NCBI RefSeq assembly: GCF_001280005.1
Contig: NZ_LGDW01000463.1
Coordinates: forward strand, 1 to 43,086
Source of the DNA: Streptomyces sp. NRRL WC-3618
GTDB taxonomy: Bacteria > Actinomycetota > Actinomycetes > Streptomycetales > Streptomycetaceae
DNA length: 43,086 nt
Direction of reading: 5' to 3'
The position numbers were made by a program, and so were the translations under genes. This document shows positions 36,539 through 43,086 of the stretch, one piece after another. Every line of letters starts with the position of its first letter. The first letter of the stretch is position 1. The notes beneath the pieces were generated by a model. The model saw only the letters and a program-made list of their open reading frames with translations, was not told where the DNA came from and did not search any database.

Positions 36539-37140
36539 GAGTCTCCTCCCTGGAGATCGGCGGGGTCGGTCGGGTCGGTCGGCTCGGCCTGCGTCGCGGC
36601 GGCGAGCTTCTCGGCCGTCTTGCGGGCGGCCGCGATCTCCTTCGGTTCCTCGGCTGCGGGGTCGAGGGCGGGCGGGGCCGGGACCGTCCACATCCACTCG
36701 CGGAGCTTGTCGCGTTCGTGGGTGAGTTCGAGGATGTCGGTCTCGGCGTACTCGAACTCCGGGGACCAGAAGAGGGCGTCGAAGGGGCACACCTCGATGC
36801 AGATACCGCAGTACATGCAGAGGGAGAAGTCGATGGCGAAACGGTCGAGGACGTTGCGGCTGCGCTCACGCCCGCCGGGGGCGGCGGCCGGGAGCGTCTC
36901 CTTGTGGGAGTCGATGTAGATGCACCAGTCCGGGCACTCGCGGGCGCACAGCATGCAGACCGTGCAGTTCTCCTCGAAGAGTGCGATGACTCCTCGGCTG
37001 CGGGGCGGGAGGTCGGGCTGGGCGTCCGGGTACTGCGCGGTGACGGTCTTCTTCGTCATCGTGCGGAGGGTGACGGCCAGGCCCTTGGCCAGGCCGATGC
37101 CGGGGATGCGGGGCCCGGTGGGCGGGGTAGGTCCAGCCAT
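36535..37140 (-). CDS. nuoI: NADH-quinone oxidoreductase subunit I (second-locus type)
   Basis: Iron-sulfur subunit, 201 aa, carrying two [4Fe-4S] clusters that pass electrons toward NuoB. Two complete CxxCxxCxxxCP motifs are visible: Cys59, 62, 65, 69 and Cys108, 111, 114, 118. The C-terminal part has TPS-type acidic residues and an Ala/Glu/Thr-rich tail of about 40 residues. ATG at 37140, 2 bases after the nuoH stop; the much longer open frame upstream is an artefact. With NuoE, F and G absent, the electron donor to these clusters is unclear. Confidence 0.94.
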   Translation of the reverse strand: MAGPTPPTGPRIPGIGLAKGLAVTLRTMTKKTVTAQYPDAQPDLPPRSRGVIALFEENCTVCMLCARECPDWCIYIDSHKETLPAAAPGGRERSRNVLDRFAIDFSLCMYCGICIEVCPFDALFWSPEFEYAETDILELTHERDKLREWMWTVPAPPALDPAAEEPKEIAAARKTAEKLAAATQAEPTDPTDPADLQGGDS

Positions 37141-37142
37141 GG

Positions 37143-38111
37143 TTACGAGATCACCACCTTCACGATGCCGGTGACGGCGATCTGGGCTAGGGAGAGGGGG
37201 ACGAGGAGGGTCCAGGAGAGCTTCTGGAGCTGGTCCTCGCGCAGGCGGGGGTAGGTGACGCGCAGCCAGATCACGACGAAGGCCAGCAGCGCGGTCTTCA
37301 GGAGGGTCCAGACCCAGCCCAGGCCGTCGGCGGCCCAGGGGCCGTGCCAGCCGCCCAGGAAGAGGACGGTGGTCAGGCCGCACAGGACGACGATTCCTGC
37401 GTACTCGGCGAGGAGGAAGAGGGCGAAGCGGAGGCCGGTGTACTCGGTGTAGGCGCCGAAGATGATCTCCGAGTCGGCCACCGGCATGTCGAAGGGGGGC
37501 CGTTGGAGTTCGGCGAGGCCGGCCACGAAGAAGACGATCGCGCCGACGATCTGCCAGGGCAGCCACCACCACTCGAAGGCGTCGAGGATGCCGGGGATGG
37601 ACACCGTGCCCGCCGCCATCGCGACCGAGGCGGCGGTGAGGAGCATCGGGAGCTCGTAGGCGAGGAGTTGGGCGGCGGTGCGCAGGCCGCCGAGGAGGGA
37701 GAACTTGTTGGCCGACGCCCAGCCGGCCATGAGCGAGCCGAGTACGCCGACGCCCATGACGGCGAGGACGAAGAAGACGCCCGCGTCGATGACCTCGCCG
37801 ACGGCGCCGTCGCCCGGGCCGATCGGGATGGCGAGGAGGACGAGAAGGTACGGGAGGAGGGCCACTGCGGGGGCGAGCTGGAAGATACGGCGGTCGGCTC
37901 CGGCCGGGACGATGTCTTCCTTCTGCGCGAACTTCACGCCGTCGGCGACCAGTTGGGCCCAGCCGTGGAAGCCGCCGGCGTACATCGGGCCGAGGCGGCC
38001 CTGCATGTGGGCCATCACCTTGTGCTCGGTCTGCCCGACGATCAGGGGGAAGGTGAGGAAGACGACAAAGACGATCAGGAGTCGCAGGGCGACGTCGAGC
38101 GCGTCGTTCAC
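37143..38111 (-). CDS. nuoH: NADH-quinone oxidoreductase subunit H (second-locus type)
   Basis: Eight-span membrane subunit, 322 aa, forming much of the quinone chamber. Conserved features include [20 protein letters not shown], the quinone-site loop [19 protein letters not shown], and [23 protein letters not shown] start overlapping the nuoC stop by 4 bases. This direct nuoC-nuoH junction leaves no room for nuoD, nuoE, nuoF or nuoG. Confidence 0.94.
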   Translation of the reverse strand: MNDALDVALRLLIVFVVFLTFPLIVGQTEHKVMAHMQGRLGPMYAGGFHGWAQLVADGVKFAQKEDIVPAGADRRIFQLAPAVALLPYLLVLLAIPIGPGDGAVGEVIDAGVFFVLAVMGVGVLGSLMAGWASANKFSLLGGLRTAAQLLAYELPMLLTAASVAMAAGTVSIPGILDAFEWWWLPWQIVGAIVFFVAGLAELQRPPFDMPVADSEIIFGAYTEYTGLRFALFLLAEYAGIVVLCGLTTVLFLGGWHGPWAADGLGWVWTLLKTALLAFVVIWLRVTYPRLREDQLQKLSWTLLVPLSLAQIAVTGIVKVVIS

Positions 38112-39130
38112 TGCGAGCCTCCTGCGGGGTTTTCGGGGGTGCGGTCTTCGGGGGTGCGGTGTTCGGGGGTGCGGTCTTCCGGGGTGCGGCCTTCGGAGGT
38201 GGCGTCGTCCGAGGCGGGTTCGGTGGGTGCGCTGGGTTCGCTGGGTTCAGCGGGTTCTTCGAAGGCCGGGCGAGCCGGGGGCCAGGGGGCGTCCGGCGCG
38301 GATGGGGGCTTGGGGGCGTCAACAGGTTCGGTCGGCGGTGTCGGCGGTGTCGGCGGTGTCTGGGGGCGCTGTGACGCCGAGCCCTGGCTTGCGCTGCGTG
38401 CACGGCGCGGCGTTGTCGGCGGGGCCTCCGTGGGGGTGCCCTCCGTTGCCGGGGGCTGGCTTGCCGAGCCCTCTGAGGCCGTGCGGGTGCGGCGTACCGG
38501 GCGGTCGCCGGTCGCGCGGCCACCGGCGGCGGCGCGGGCCGGGCGGGTCGGGGCCGGGGGGAGCTGGCCCTTCAGGGGGCCCCATTCGTTGGGGTCGGGT
38601 ACTCCGGGTGGGAGCATCTGGCGGCGCCTCGCGCCCCCGTGTTCCGATTCCCCCGGTTCCTTCGCGCCCGGCCACGCCTTGGCGACCCGCGCCGCCAGCA
38701 CGAAGTCCTTGCGCAGGGGGTGGCCCTCGAAGGTCTCCGGAAGGAGGAGGTGGTCCAGGCCTGGGTGGCCCTCGAAACGTACGCCGAACATCTCGTGGGT
38801 CTCGCGCTCGTGCCAGGCGGCGCCCGCGTAGACGCCGACCAGGGAGGGCAGTACGGCGGACTCGTGCGGGACTGTCGTCCGTACGAGGAGCCGGCGGACC
38901 GGGGAGAGGGCGACGACGTGGGCGGCGACGCGGAAGCCCGTGCCCGGTTCGTCGACCGCGCTGAGCCAGTCGAAGTAGGTGCAGGAGAGGCGGTCGCGGG
39001 CTGTCTCCAGCGCCGTGATCCAGGATACCGGGGGTACGTCGACGGTCAGGACGTCGTACGACTCCTCGGCCGTGGCCTCCGTACCGAAGAGTTCCTCGGT
39101 GGGGGCGGGGAGCCAGCCGGTGGTCGTCAT
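38108..39130 (-). CDS. nuoC: NADH-quinone oxidoreductase subunit C with long repetitive tail (second-locus type)
   Basis: NuoC (30-kDa) homologue, 340 aa. The conserved core covers about residues 30-155, with [20 protein letters not shown] and [20 protein letters not shown]. His113 replaces the acidic residue of the usual ERExxDMFG. The last 150 residues are Pro/Thr/Ser/Glu/Arg-rich and low complexity, encoded partly by tandem repeats; the end repeats TPEDR. It is not fused to NuoD. ATG at 39130 overlaps the nuoB stop by 4 bases (ATGA). NuoC normally packs against NuoD; here its partner would have to come from another locus. Confidence 0.88.
   Translation of the reverse strand: MTTTGWLPAPTEELFGTEATAEESYDVLTVDVPPVSWITALETARDRLSCTYFDWLSAVDEPGTGFRVAAHVVALSPVRRLLVRTTVPHESAVLPSLVGVYAGAAWHERETHEMFGVRFEGHPGLDHLLLPETFEGHPLRKDFVLAARVAKAWPGAKEPGESEHGGARRRQMLPPGVPDPNEWGPLKGQLPPAPTRPARAAAGGRATGDRPVRRTRTASEGSASQPPATEGTPTEAPPTTPRRARSASQGSASQRPQTPPTPPTPPTEPVDAPKPPSAPDAPWPPARPAFEEPAEPSEPSAPTEPASDDATSEGRTPEDRTPEHRTPEDRTPENPAGGSQ
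38134..38193. repeat. 15-bp tandem repeat in the nuoC tail
   Basis: Four 15-bp units of CGGGGGTGCGGTCTT type, two of them identical, encoding [15 protein letters not shown] and TPE-like pentapeptides. Two more in-frame arrays lie nearby: three 9-bp units at 38231-38257 and three identical 9-bp units at 38332-38358 (encoding TPP). Confidence 0.8.
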
Positions 39131-39792
39131 CTTCCGTTCCCCTCCCCTGCGGTCGGCGCCTGGACCAGAGGGCTCTGGAGCACGGCCGGTGACGGGCGCG
39201 CCGCCTGCCCGGAGGCGTACCGCTCGCCCAGGGACTCCCGGGCGATCTTCTCCTGGAGTTTGAGGATGCCCTGGAGCAGCGCCTCGGGGCGGGGCGGGCA
39301 GCCGGGGACGTAGACGTCGACCGGGATGATCTGGTCGACGCCCTTCGTCACGGAGTAGGAGTCCCAGTACGGGCCGCCGCAGTTGCTGCACGCGCCGAAG
39401 GAGATGACGTACTTCGGTTCGGGCATCTGTTCGTACAGGCGCCGTACGGCCGGGGCCATCTTGTCCGTGACCGTGCCCGAGACCACCATCAGGTCGGCCT
39501 GGCGCGGCCCGGGGGCGAACGGGATCACGCCGAGGCGGATGAAGTCGTGACGGGCCATGGACGCCGCGATGAACTCGATCGCGCAGCAGGCGAGGCCGAA
39601 GTTGAAGACCCAGAGCGAGTAGCGGCGGCCCCAGTTCAGGACCACCTTCATCGGCTCGGGGGCCAGCCGGGCGAGGGCACCCAGGCGTTTCGGCTCCGGC
39701 AGGAGCACGGGCGCGGACACCGGCACAGGCGCGGATACGGGCACCGGCTGCGGCTCCGGCTCCGGTGAATTCGTTTCTGGCGTCACGTCCAT
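39127..39792 (-). CDS. nuoB: NADH-quinone oxidoreductase subunit B (second-locus type)
   Basis: Iron-sulfur subunit, 221 aa, which holds cluster N2 next to the quinone site. All four N2 ligands are present: Cys69-Cys70 in [12 protein letters not shown], Cys135 in [13 protein letters not shown] and Cys165 in [13 protein letters not shown]. An extra Cys138 sits three residues after Cys135. The N-terminal 30 residues are a Pro/Val/Ser repeat ([13 protein letters not shown]) and the C-terminus is also Pro/Gln-rich. The ATG overlaps the nuoA stop by 10 bases. Confidence 0.94.
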   Translation of the reverse strand: MDVTPETNSPEPEPQPVPVSAPVPVSAPVLLPEPKRLGALARLAPEPMKVVLNWGRRYSLWVFNFGLACCAIEFIAASMARHDFIRLGVIPFAPGPRQADLMVVSGTVTDKMAPAVRRLYEQMPEPKYVISFGACSNCGGPYWDSYSVTKGVDQIIPVDVYVPGCPPRPEALLQGILKLQEKIARESLGERYASGQAARPSPAVLQSPLVQAPTAGEGNGR

Positions 39793-40259
39793 GTCAGGAC
39801 GCCCTTCTTGTATGCGTAGAGCAGGCCCACGGCGAGGAAGCCGAGGAAGATGAACATCTCGACGAGGGTGGCCGCTCCGTAGCCGGGGGCCGCGAAGACG
39901 GTCGCCCACGGGAACAGGAAGATCGAGTCGACGGCGAAGACGACGTAGAGGAAGGCGTAGACGTAATAGCGGACCTGGGTGTGGGCCCAGCCCTCGCCCA
40001 CGGGGTCGACACCGCACTCGTACGTCAGGAGCTTCTCGGGGGTCGGGACCACGGGACGCAGCAGGCGGCCCGCTCCGAAGGCGACCGCGACGAAGAGCAC
40101 GCCGACGGTGGCGAGCAGTCCGACGACGGAGTAGGACTGGAAGTACTCCGACGCTGACGACATCGATGATGTCGCCGACATCGACGCCGACGCCGACGTG
40201 GACGACGTCGATGTCGCTGCGATGTACTCCGTCGTGGCTACGGCGGTCGGTACCGGCAC
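39783..40259 (-). CDS. nuoA: NADH-quinone oxidoreductase subunit A with Ser/Thr-rich N-terminus (second-locus type)
   Basis: Three-span membrane subunit, 158 aa. The conserved core is [17 protein letters not shown] then [20 protein letters not shown] and a last span [19 protein letters not shown] chose GTG at 40259 because GAGGGA lies about 5 bases upstream; this gives a leading 38-residue Ser/Thr/Ala-rich segment. Internal ATG codons closer to the first span lack ribosome sites. First gene of the operon. A candidate promoter lies 56 bases upstream. Confidence 0.88.
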   Translation of the reverse strand: MPVPTAVATTEYIAATSTSSTSASASMSATSSMSSASEYFQSYSVVGLLATVGVLFVAVAFGAGRLLRPVVPTPEKLLTYECGVDPVGEGWAHTQVRYYVYAFLYVVFAVDSIFLFPWATVFAAPGYGAATLVEMFIFLGFLAVGLLYAYKKGVLTWT

Positions 40260-40314
40260 GTCCGTCCCTCGCTCCCTGGCCTCGTGCGATCTGTCGGAGA
40301 TCTGTACGGTCCGG

Positions 40315-40342
40315 AGTCTAGGGCCTGCTAAAGAGACCGTAA
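40315..40342 (-). promoter_or_regulatory. Possible nuoA promoter
   Basis: On the minus strand, TTACGG (40337-40342), a 16-base spacer, and TAGACT (40315-40320). It sits between divergent nuoA and the sensor kinase gene, the natural place for the operon promoter. Confidence 0.4.
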
Positions 40343-40384
40343 GCAGCCCGTCACGCATGGCCATGCCGAGATGCCGTACGAGGT

Positions 40385-40400
40385 GGGGTTTTCCCCCGGG
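40385..40400. promoter_or_regulatory. GC-rich motif upstream of the first sensor kinase
   Basis: G4-T4-C5-G3, 56 bases before the first kinase start. A close relative, G3-A4-C5-G5, lies at 41685-41701 before the second kinase, in the same orientation. A candidate operator for a response regulator; function inferred only from recurrence. Confidence 0.4.
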
Positions 40401-40456
40401 TCGGCGGGCGGTCCGCCTCATGGCGCCGGGGCCTGGTGGCGGGCAGGCTGGCGGGC

Positions 40457-41668
40457 ATGACCGCACGTATCACCGCCACCAGCGCGGAAACCGAGGGCGA
40501 CCGACTGCCCCCTGTCCGTTTCGCCTTCGACCCGCACACCTGGAAGGAGATCGTTCACCTCCTGACCAACCTGCCGATGGCGTTGTTCGGTTTCGTGTAC
40601 GTGGTGACCGTGGTGAGCGTGGGTTCCTTCCTCACGCTCACGGTGATCGGTCTTCCGATGCTCGCCGCCGGGCTGATGGGCGCACGTCTGCTGGGCCGGT
40701 TCGAGCGGGCGCGGGCCAGGGCGTTGCTCGGGGTCCGGGTGGACGAGCCGAGCCCCCTGCCGTCGGCGGGCTCACGGGGGGCCCGTGGCCAGAAGCTCGG
40801 GTTCTTCGGGCGGATGATGCTGACGTTGAAGGACCCGGTCGGCTGGCGCACCCTGCTGTACGACTTCGTCCGGCTGCCGTGGGGCGTTTTCACCTTCTCC
40901 TTCGTGCTCGTGTCGTTCTTCGTGCTGTGGCCGGTGCTGCCGTTCCTGGCCCGGGGGCTCACGAACGTGGACCGGGTGATGGTGCGCGGGCTGCTGTCCC
41001 CCTCCGACGAGTTGGAACGCCGTATCGCCGAACTGGAGTCCGACCGGGGGGTCGTCGTCGACACGGCCGCCGCCGATCTGCGGCGTATCGAACGCGATCT
41101 GCACGACGGGGCCCAGGCCCGGCTCGTGAACCTCGCGATGGGGCTCGGGCTGGCCAAGGAGAAGCTCCTGGAGGGGCAGGCCGACGAACACGTGGCGGCG
41201 ATGGTCGACGAGGCGCACGGTGAGGTGAAGCTCGCGCTTCAGGAGCTGCGGGATCTGGCGCGCGGGATCCATCCGGCCGTGCTGACCGACCGCGGGCTGG
41301 ACGCGGCGCTGTCCTCGGTGGCCTCGCGGTGCACCGTGCCGGTGCAGGTGACCGCCGACCTGCCGGCCAGGCCTGCCCCCGCCATCGAGGGCATCGCCTA
41401 CTTCACGGTCTCCGAGCTGCTCCAGAACATCAGCAAGCACAGCGGGGCGCGGAACGCGTCCGTCGACGTCTGGCGCACCGACGACCGGCTGCTGATCCAG
41501 GTCTGGGACGACGGGCGCGGCGGTGCGCGGCTCGACGGCGGTACGGGAATGGCAGGGCTGGCCGACCGACTGGGCGCGGTGGACGGGCTGTTCGTCATCG
41601 AGTCGCCCGAGGGCGGGCCCACGACCGTCACGGCCGAGCTGCCCTGGCGGGAGCGGGTCGAGGCGTAG
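40457..41668 (+). CDS. Sensor histidine kinase, Sensor domain plus HisKA_3 type (copy 1)
   Basis: Membrane sensor kinase, 403 aa, of the NarL-partner class. The N-terminal half has four predicted spans of the streptomycete Sensor type (DPHTWKEIVHLLTNLPMALF, then LPWGVFTFSFVLVSFFVLWP). The phospho-accepting His216 is in RIERDLHDGAQARL, and the ATPase domain has ELLQNISKHSGA (N box) and VWDDGRGG with GTGMAGLADR (G boxes). The start is ATG at 40457; a GTG at 40436 is possible and neither has a strong ribosome site. The cognate regulator is not in the window. Confidence 0.88.
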   Translation: MTARITATSAETEGDRLPPVRFAFDPHTWKEIVHLLTNLPMALFGFVYVVTVVSVGSFLTLTVIGLPMLAAGLMGARLLGRFERARARALLGVRVDEPSPLPSAGSRGARGQKLGFFGRMMLTLKDPVGWRTLLYDFVRLPWGVFTFSFVLVSFFVLWPVLPFLARGLTNVDRVMVRGLLSPSDELERRIAELESDRGVVVDTAAADLRRIERDLHDGAQARLVNLAMGLGLAKEKLLEGQADEHVAAMVDEAHGEVKLALQELRDLARGIHPAVLTDRGLDAALSSVASRCTVPVQVTADLPARPAPAIEGIAYFTVSELLQNISKHSGARNASVDVWRTDDRLLIQVWDDGRGGARLDGGTGMAGLADRLGAVDGLFVIESPEGGPTTVTAELPWRERVEA

Positions 41669-41713
41669 GCGTCGGGCGTAGGTAGGGAAAACCCCCGGGG
41701 GAAGACGCCTACG
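41664..41713. terminator. Large inverted repeat at the end of kinase 1
   Basis: 10-bp arms CGTAGGCGTC (41664-41673) and GACGCCTACG (41704-41713) enclose 30 bases that include the palindrome CCCCCGGGGG. The left arm contains the TAG stop of kinase 1. It may serve as a terminator as well as part of the upstream control region of kinase 2. Confidence 0.5.
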
Positions 41714-41784
41714 TGCTCCATGGTCCGTGGGGTTCGGCGCGAGCAGGCTGATGGCAGACAAACGGGCGAGCCCATGCGCTGACG

Positions 41785-41809
41785 ATCTGGCTATCTGGCT
41801 AGCTGGGCT
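41785..41809. repeat. Short tandem repeat upstream of kinase 2
   Basis: ATCTGGCT twice in a row, then AGCTGGGCT, 24 bases before the kinase 2 start. Too short to assign a role. Confidence 0.4.
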
Positions 41810-41832
41810 GACTAGTAGAACGGACTGGGGCG

Positions 41833-43086
41833 ATGGCCATGGAGTACGGACAGGGGTACGGGGGGCAAGGTGGCCCCGGGGCCGGATTCCACGGCTCGGC
41901 CGACGGGGGTGCCGGGGGCGCCGGGCAGGGGAGGCGGCCTCGGTTGCCGGCCGCGTTGCGGGCGCCCGTCGAGGCGCGCAGTTGGCGTGAGTTCGGGTAC
42001 GTGCTGCTGAGTCTGCCGGTCGGCGTGCTGGTGTTCTCGTACGCCGTGACCTTGCTGTTCGCCGGTTCGCTGCTCCTCGTCACCTTCCTCGGGATTCCGG
42101 TACTGGCCGTGGGTCTGGCGGGGTGCCGCGGGTTCGGTGTGCTGGAGCGGAAGATGGCCCGTGGGCTGCTCGGGCTCGACATGCCCGAACCGGAGCCGGT
42201 GCGCGCGCGGAGGTCCGGGGCGACGGGCTGGATGGGGGCCGTGCTCAAGAGCGGTACCTCGTGGCGGCACCTGCTCTACTCGGTGCTGCATCTGCCGTGG
42301 GCGATGTTCTCGTTCGTGGTCGCGGTGATCTTCTGGGTGTACGGCTGGGCGCTGCTCACGTATCCGCTGTGGTTCTGGCTCTTCCCGATGTACGGCGGAC
42401 AGGACGGTCTTCAGCTGTACGGCGACGAGACCCACAGCGTCTACCTCGACAACCCGTTCGAGATCACCGTGACCGCGCTGGTCGGACTGCTGTTCACCAT
42501 CGCCACGCCCTGGATCGTGCGGGCGCTGACCCAGGTGGACCGGGTGATGGTGCAGGGGCTGCTCGGGCCGTCGCGGCTGGTGACACGGGTCGTCGAGCTG
42601 GAGTCCGACCGGGGGGTGGTCGTCGACACCGCCGCGGCCGATCTGCGGCGCATCGAGCGGGATCTGCATGACGGGGCGCAGGCCCGGCTGGTGGCCCTGG
42701 CGATGGACCTCGGGCTCGCGAAGGAGAAGCTCACGGAGGATCCGCGGGCTGCGGCGCGGATGGTGGAGGAGGCGCACGGTGAGGTGAAGACGGCGTTGCG
42801 GGAGCTGCGGGATCTGGCGCGCGGGATACATCCGGCGGTGCTCACGGATCGGGGGCTGGACGCGGCGCTGTCGGCGGTGGCTTCCCGGTGCGTGGTGCCG
42901 GTGCGGGTGGACGTGGATCTGACGGAGCGGCCGGCTGCGGCGATCGAGGGGATCGTCTACTTCACGGTGTCGGAGTTGCTGCAGAACGTGAGCAAGCATG
43001 CGCGGGCGTCGGGGGCGTCGGTGGATGTGTGGCGGGTGGCGAACCGGCTGATGCTGCAGGTGATGGATGACGGGGCGGGGGGTGCC
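41833..43086 (+). CDS. Sensor histidine kinase, paralogue of copy 1, cut by window end
   Basis: At least 418 aa, open to the last base, so the 3' end is missing. It has a Gly-rich N-terminus (about 35 residues), the same four-span Sensor region (FGYVLLSLPVGVLVFSYAVT and LHLPWAMFSFVVAVIFW), and a nearly identical phosphotransfer core. His279 lies in RIERDLHDGAQARLVALAM, and DLARGIHPAVLTDRGLDAAL is shared with copy 1. The N box ELLQNVSKHARA is present. ATG at 41833, with an in-frame ATG two codons later. Probably arose by tandem duplication. Confidence 0.86.
   Translation, partial: MAMEYGQGYGGQGGPGAGFHGSADGGAGGAGQGRRPRLPAALRAPVEARSWREFGYVLLSLPVGVLVFSYAVTLLFAGSLLLVTFLGIPVLAVGLAGCRGFGVLERKMARGLLGLDMPEPEPVRARRSGATGWMGAVLKSGTSWRHLLYSVLHLPWAMFSFVVAVIFWVYGWALLTYPLWFWLFPMYGGQDGLQLYGDETHSVYLDNPFEITVTALVGLLFTIATPWIVRALTQVDRVMVQGLLGPSRLVTRVVELESDRGVVVDTAAADLRRIERDLHDGAQARLVALAMDLGLAKEKLTEDPRAAARMVEEAHGEVKTALRELRDLARGIHPAVLTDRGLDAALSAVASRCVVPVRVDVDLTERPAAAIEGIVYFTVSELLQNVSKHARASGASVDVWRVANRLMLQVMDDGAGGA

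Noticed and set aside
38134..38358. Possible CRISPR-like array
   Set aside because: The units are 9 or 15 bases, directly adjacent without spacers and in frame with nuoC, so they are coding minisatellites. No CRISPR array or cas gene was seen.
36535..38523. 662-codon frame containing nuoI
   Set aside because: Its first 460 codons overlap nuoH and nuoC out of frame; only the part from ATG at 37140 resembles NuoI.
38108..39130. NuoC-NuoD fusion as explanation for the missing nuoD
   Set aside because: The C-terminal half is low-complexity repeat sequence with none of the NuoD quinone-site or hydrogenase-like motifs.
1..43086. Insertion sequences, prophage, integrases or attachment sites beside the four tRNA genes
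   Set aside because: No transposase, integrase, terminal repeats or duplicated tRNA 3' ends were found; composition is uniform throughout.

Overview
The window is high-GC DNA with strong G/C third-position codon bias, many GTG starts and one TTG start, large RpoB and RpoC proteins, and an acidic N-terminal extension on NusG. The gene order is the actinobacterial one around rpoBC. I infer a Streptomyces chromosome, from its conserved core.

Layout. Positions 2-973 hold a membrane-bound M48 peptidase, probably cut at its 5' end. From 1070 to 15332 almost everything lies on the minus strand and belongs to transcription and translation: rpoC, rpoB, rplL, rplJ, two paralogous lipoproteins, rplA, rplK, nusG, secE and tRNA-Trp. 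Nearly every junction carries an RNA hairpin: rpoB/rpoC, rplL/rpoB, rplJ/rplL, nusG/rplK, secE/nusG and tRNA-Trp/secE. A good promoter precedes rpoB, and an attenuator-like leader precedes rplJ. From 15628 to 21352 come an aspartate-type aminotransferase, an adenosine deaminase, murB, and a drug-efflux MFS pump with its TetR repressor. Both efflux promoters contain the same operator. From 21500 to 22984 the minus strand carries tRNA-Thr, tRNA-Met, rpmG and two hotdog dehydratases of the HadA/HadB type. This is the same order as in Mycobacterium, but here it is separated from tRNA-Trp-secE by the preceding block.

From 23284 to 30224 is a mixed housekeeping and accessory stretch. It has a cytosine-deaminase-like amidohydrolase that appears to have lost its catalytic residues, an NAD(P)-binding protein, a small putative zinc-ribbon protein, tRNA-Tyr, a YajQ-family protein, a small GlsB/YeaQ-type membrane protein, an APC transporter, a SUKH protein, a YccF protein and HtpX.

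From 30386 to 40259 runs a tight minus-strand operon of ten complex I genes, nuoA-B-C-H-I-J-K-L-M-N. The genes overlap or are nearly adjacent, so there is no room for nuoD, nuoE, nuoF or nuoG. The encoded membrane arm and Q-module remnant keep their iron-sulfur ligands and proton-channel residues but lack the NADH module and the 49-kDa subunit. This is the most unusual system in the window. NuoC also has a long repetitive Pro/Thr/Glu tail.

Divergent from nuoA are two tandem paralogous sensor histidine kinases (40457-41668 and 41833 to the window end). A similar GC-rich motif lies upstream of each.
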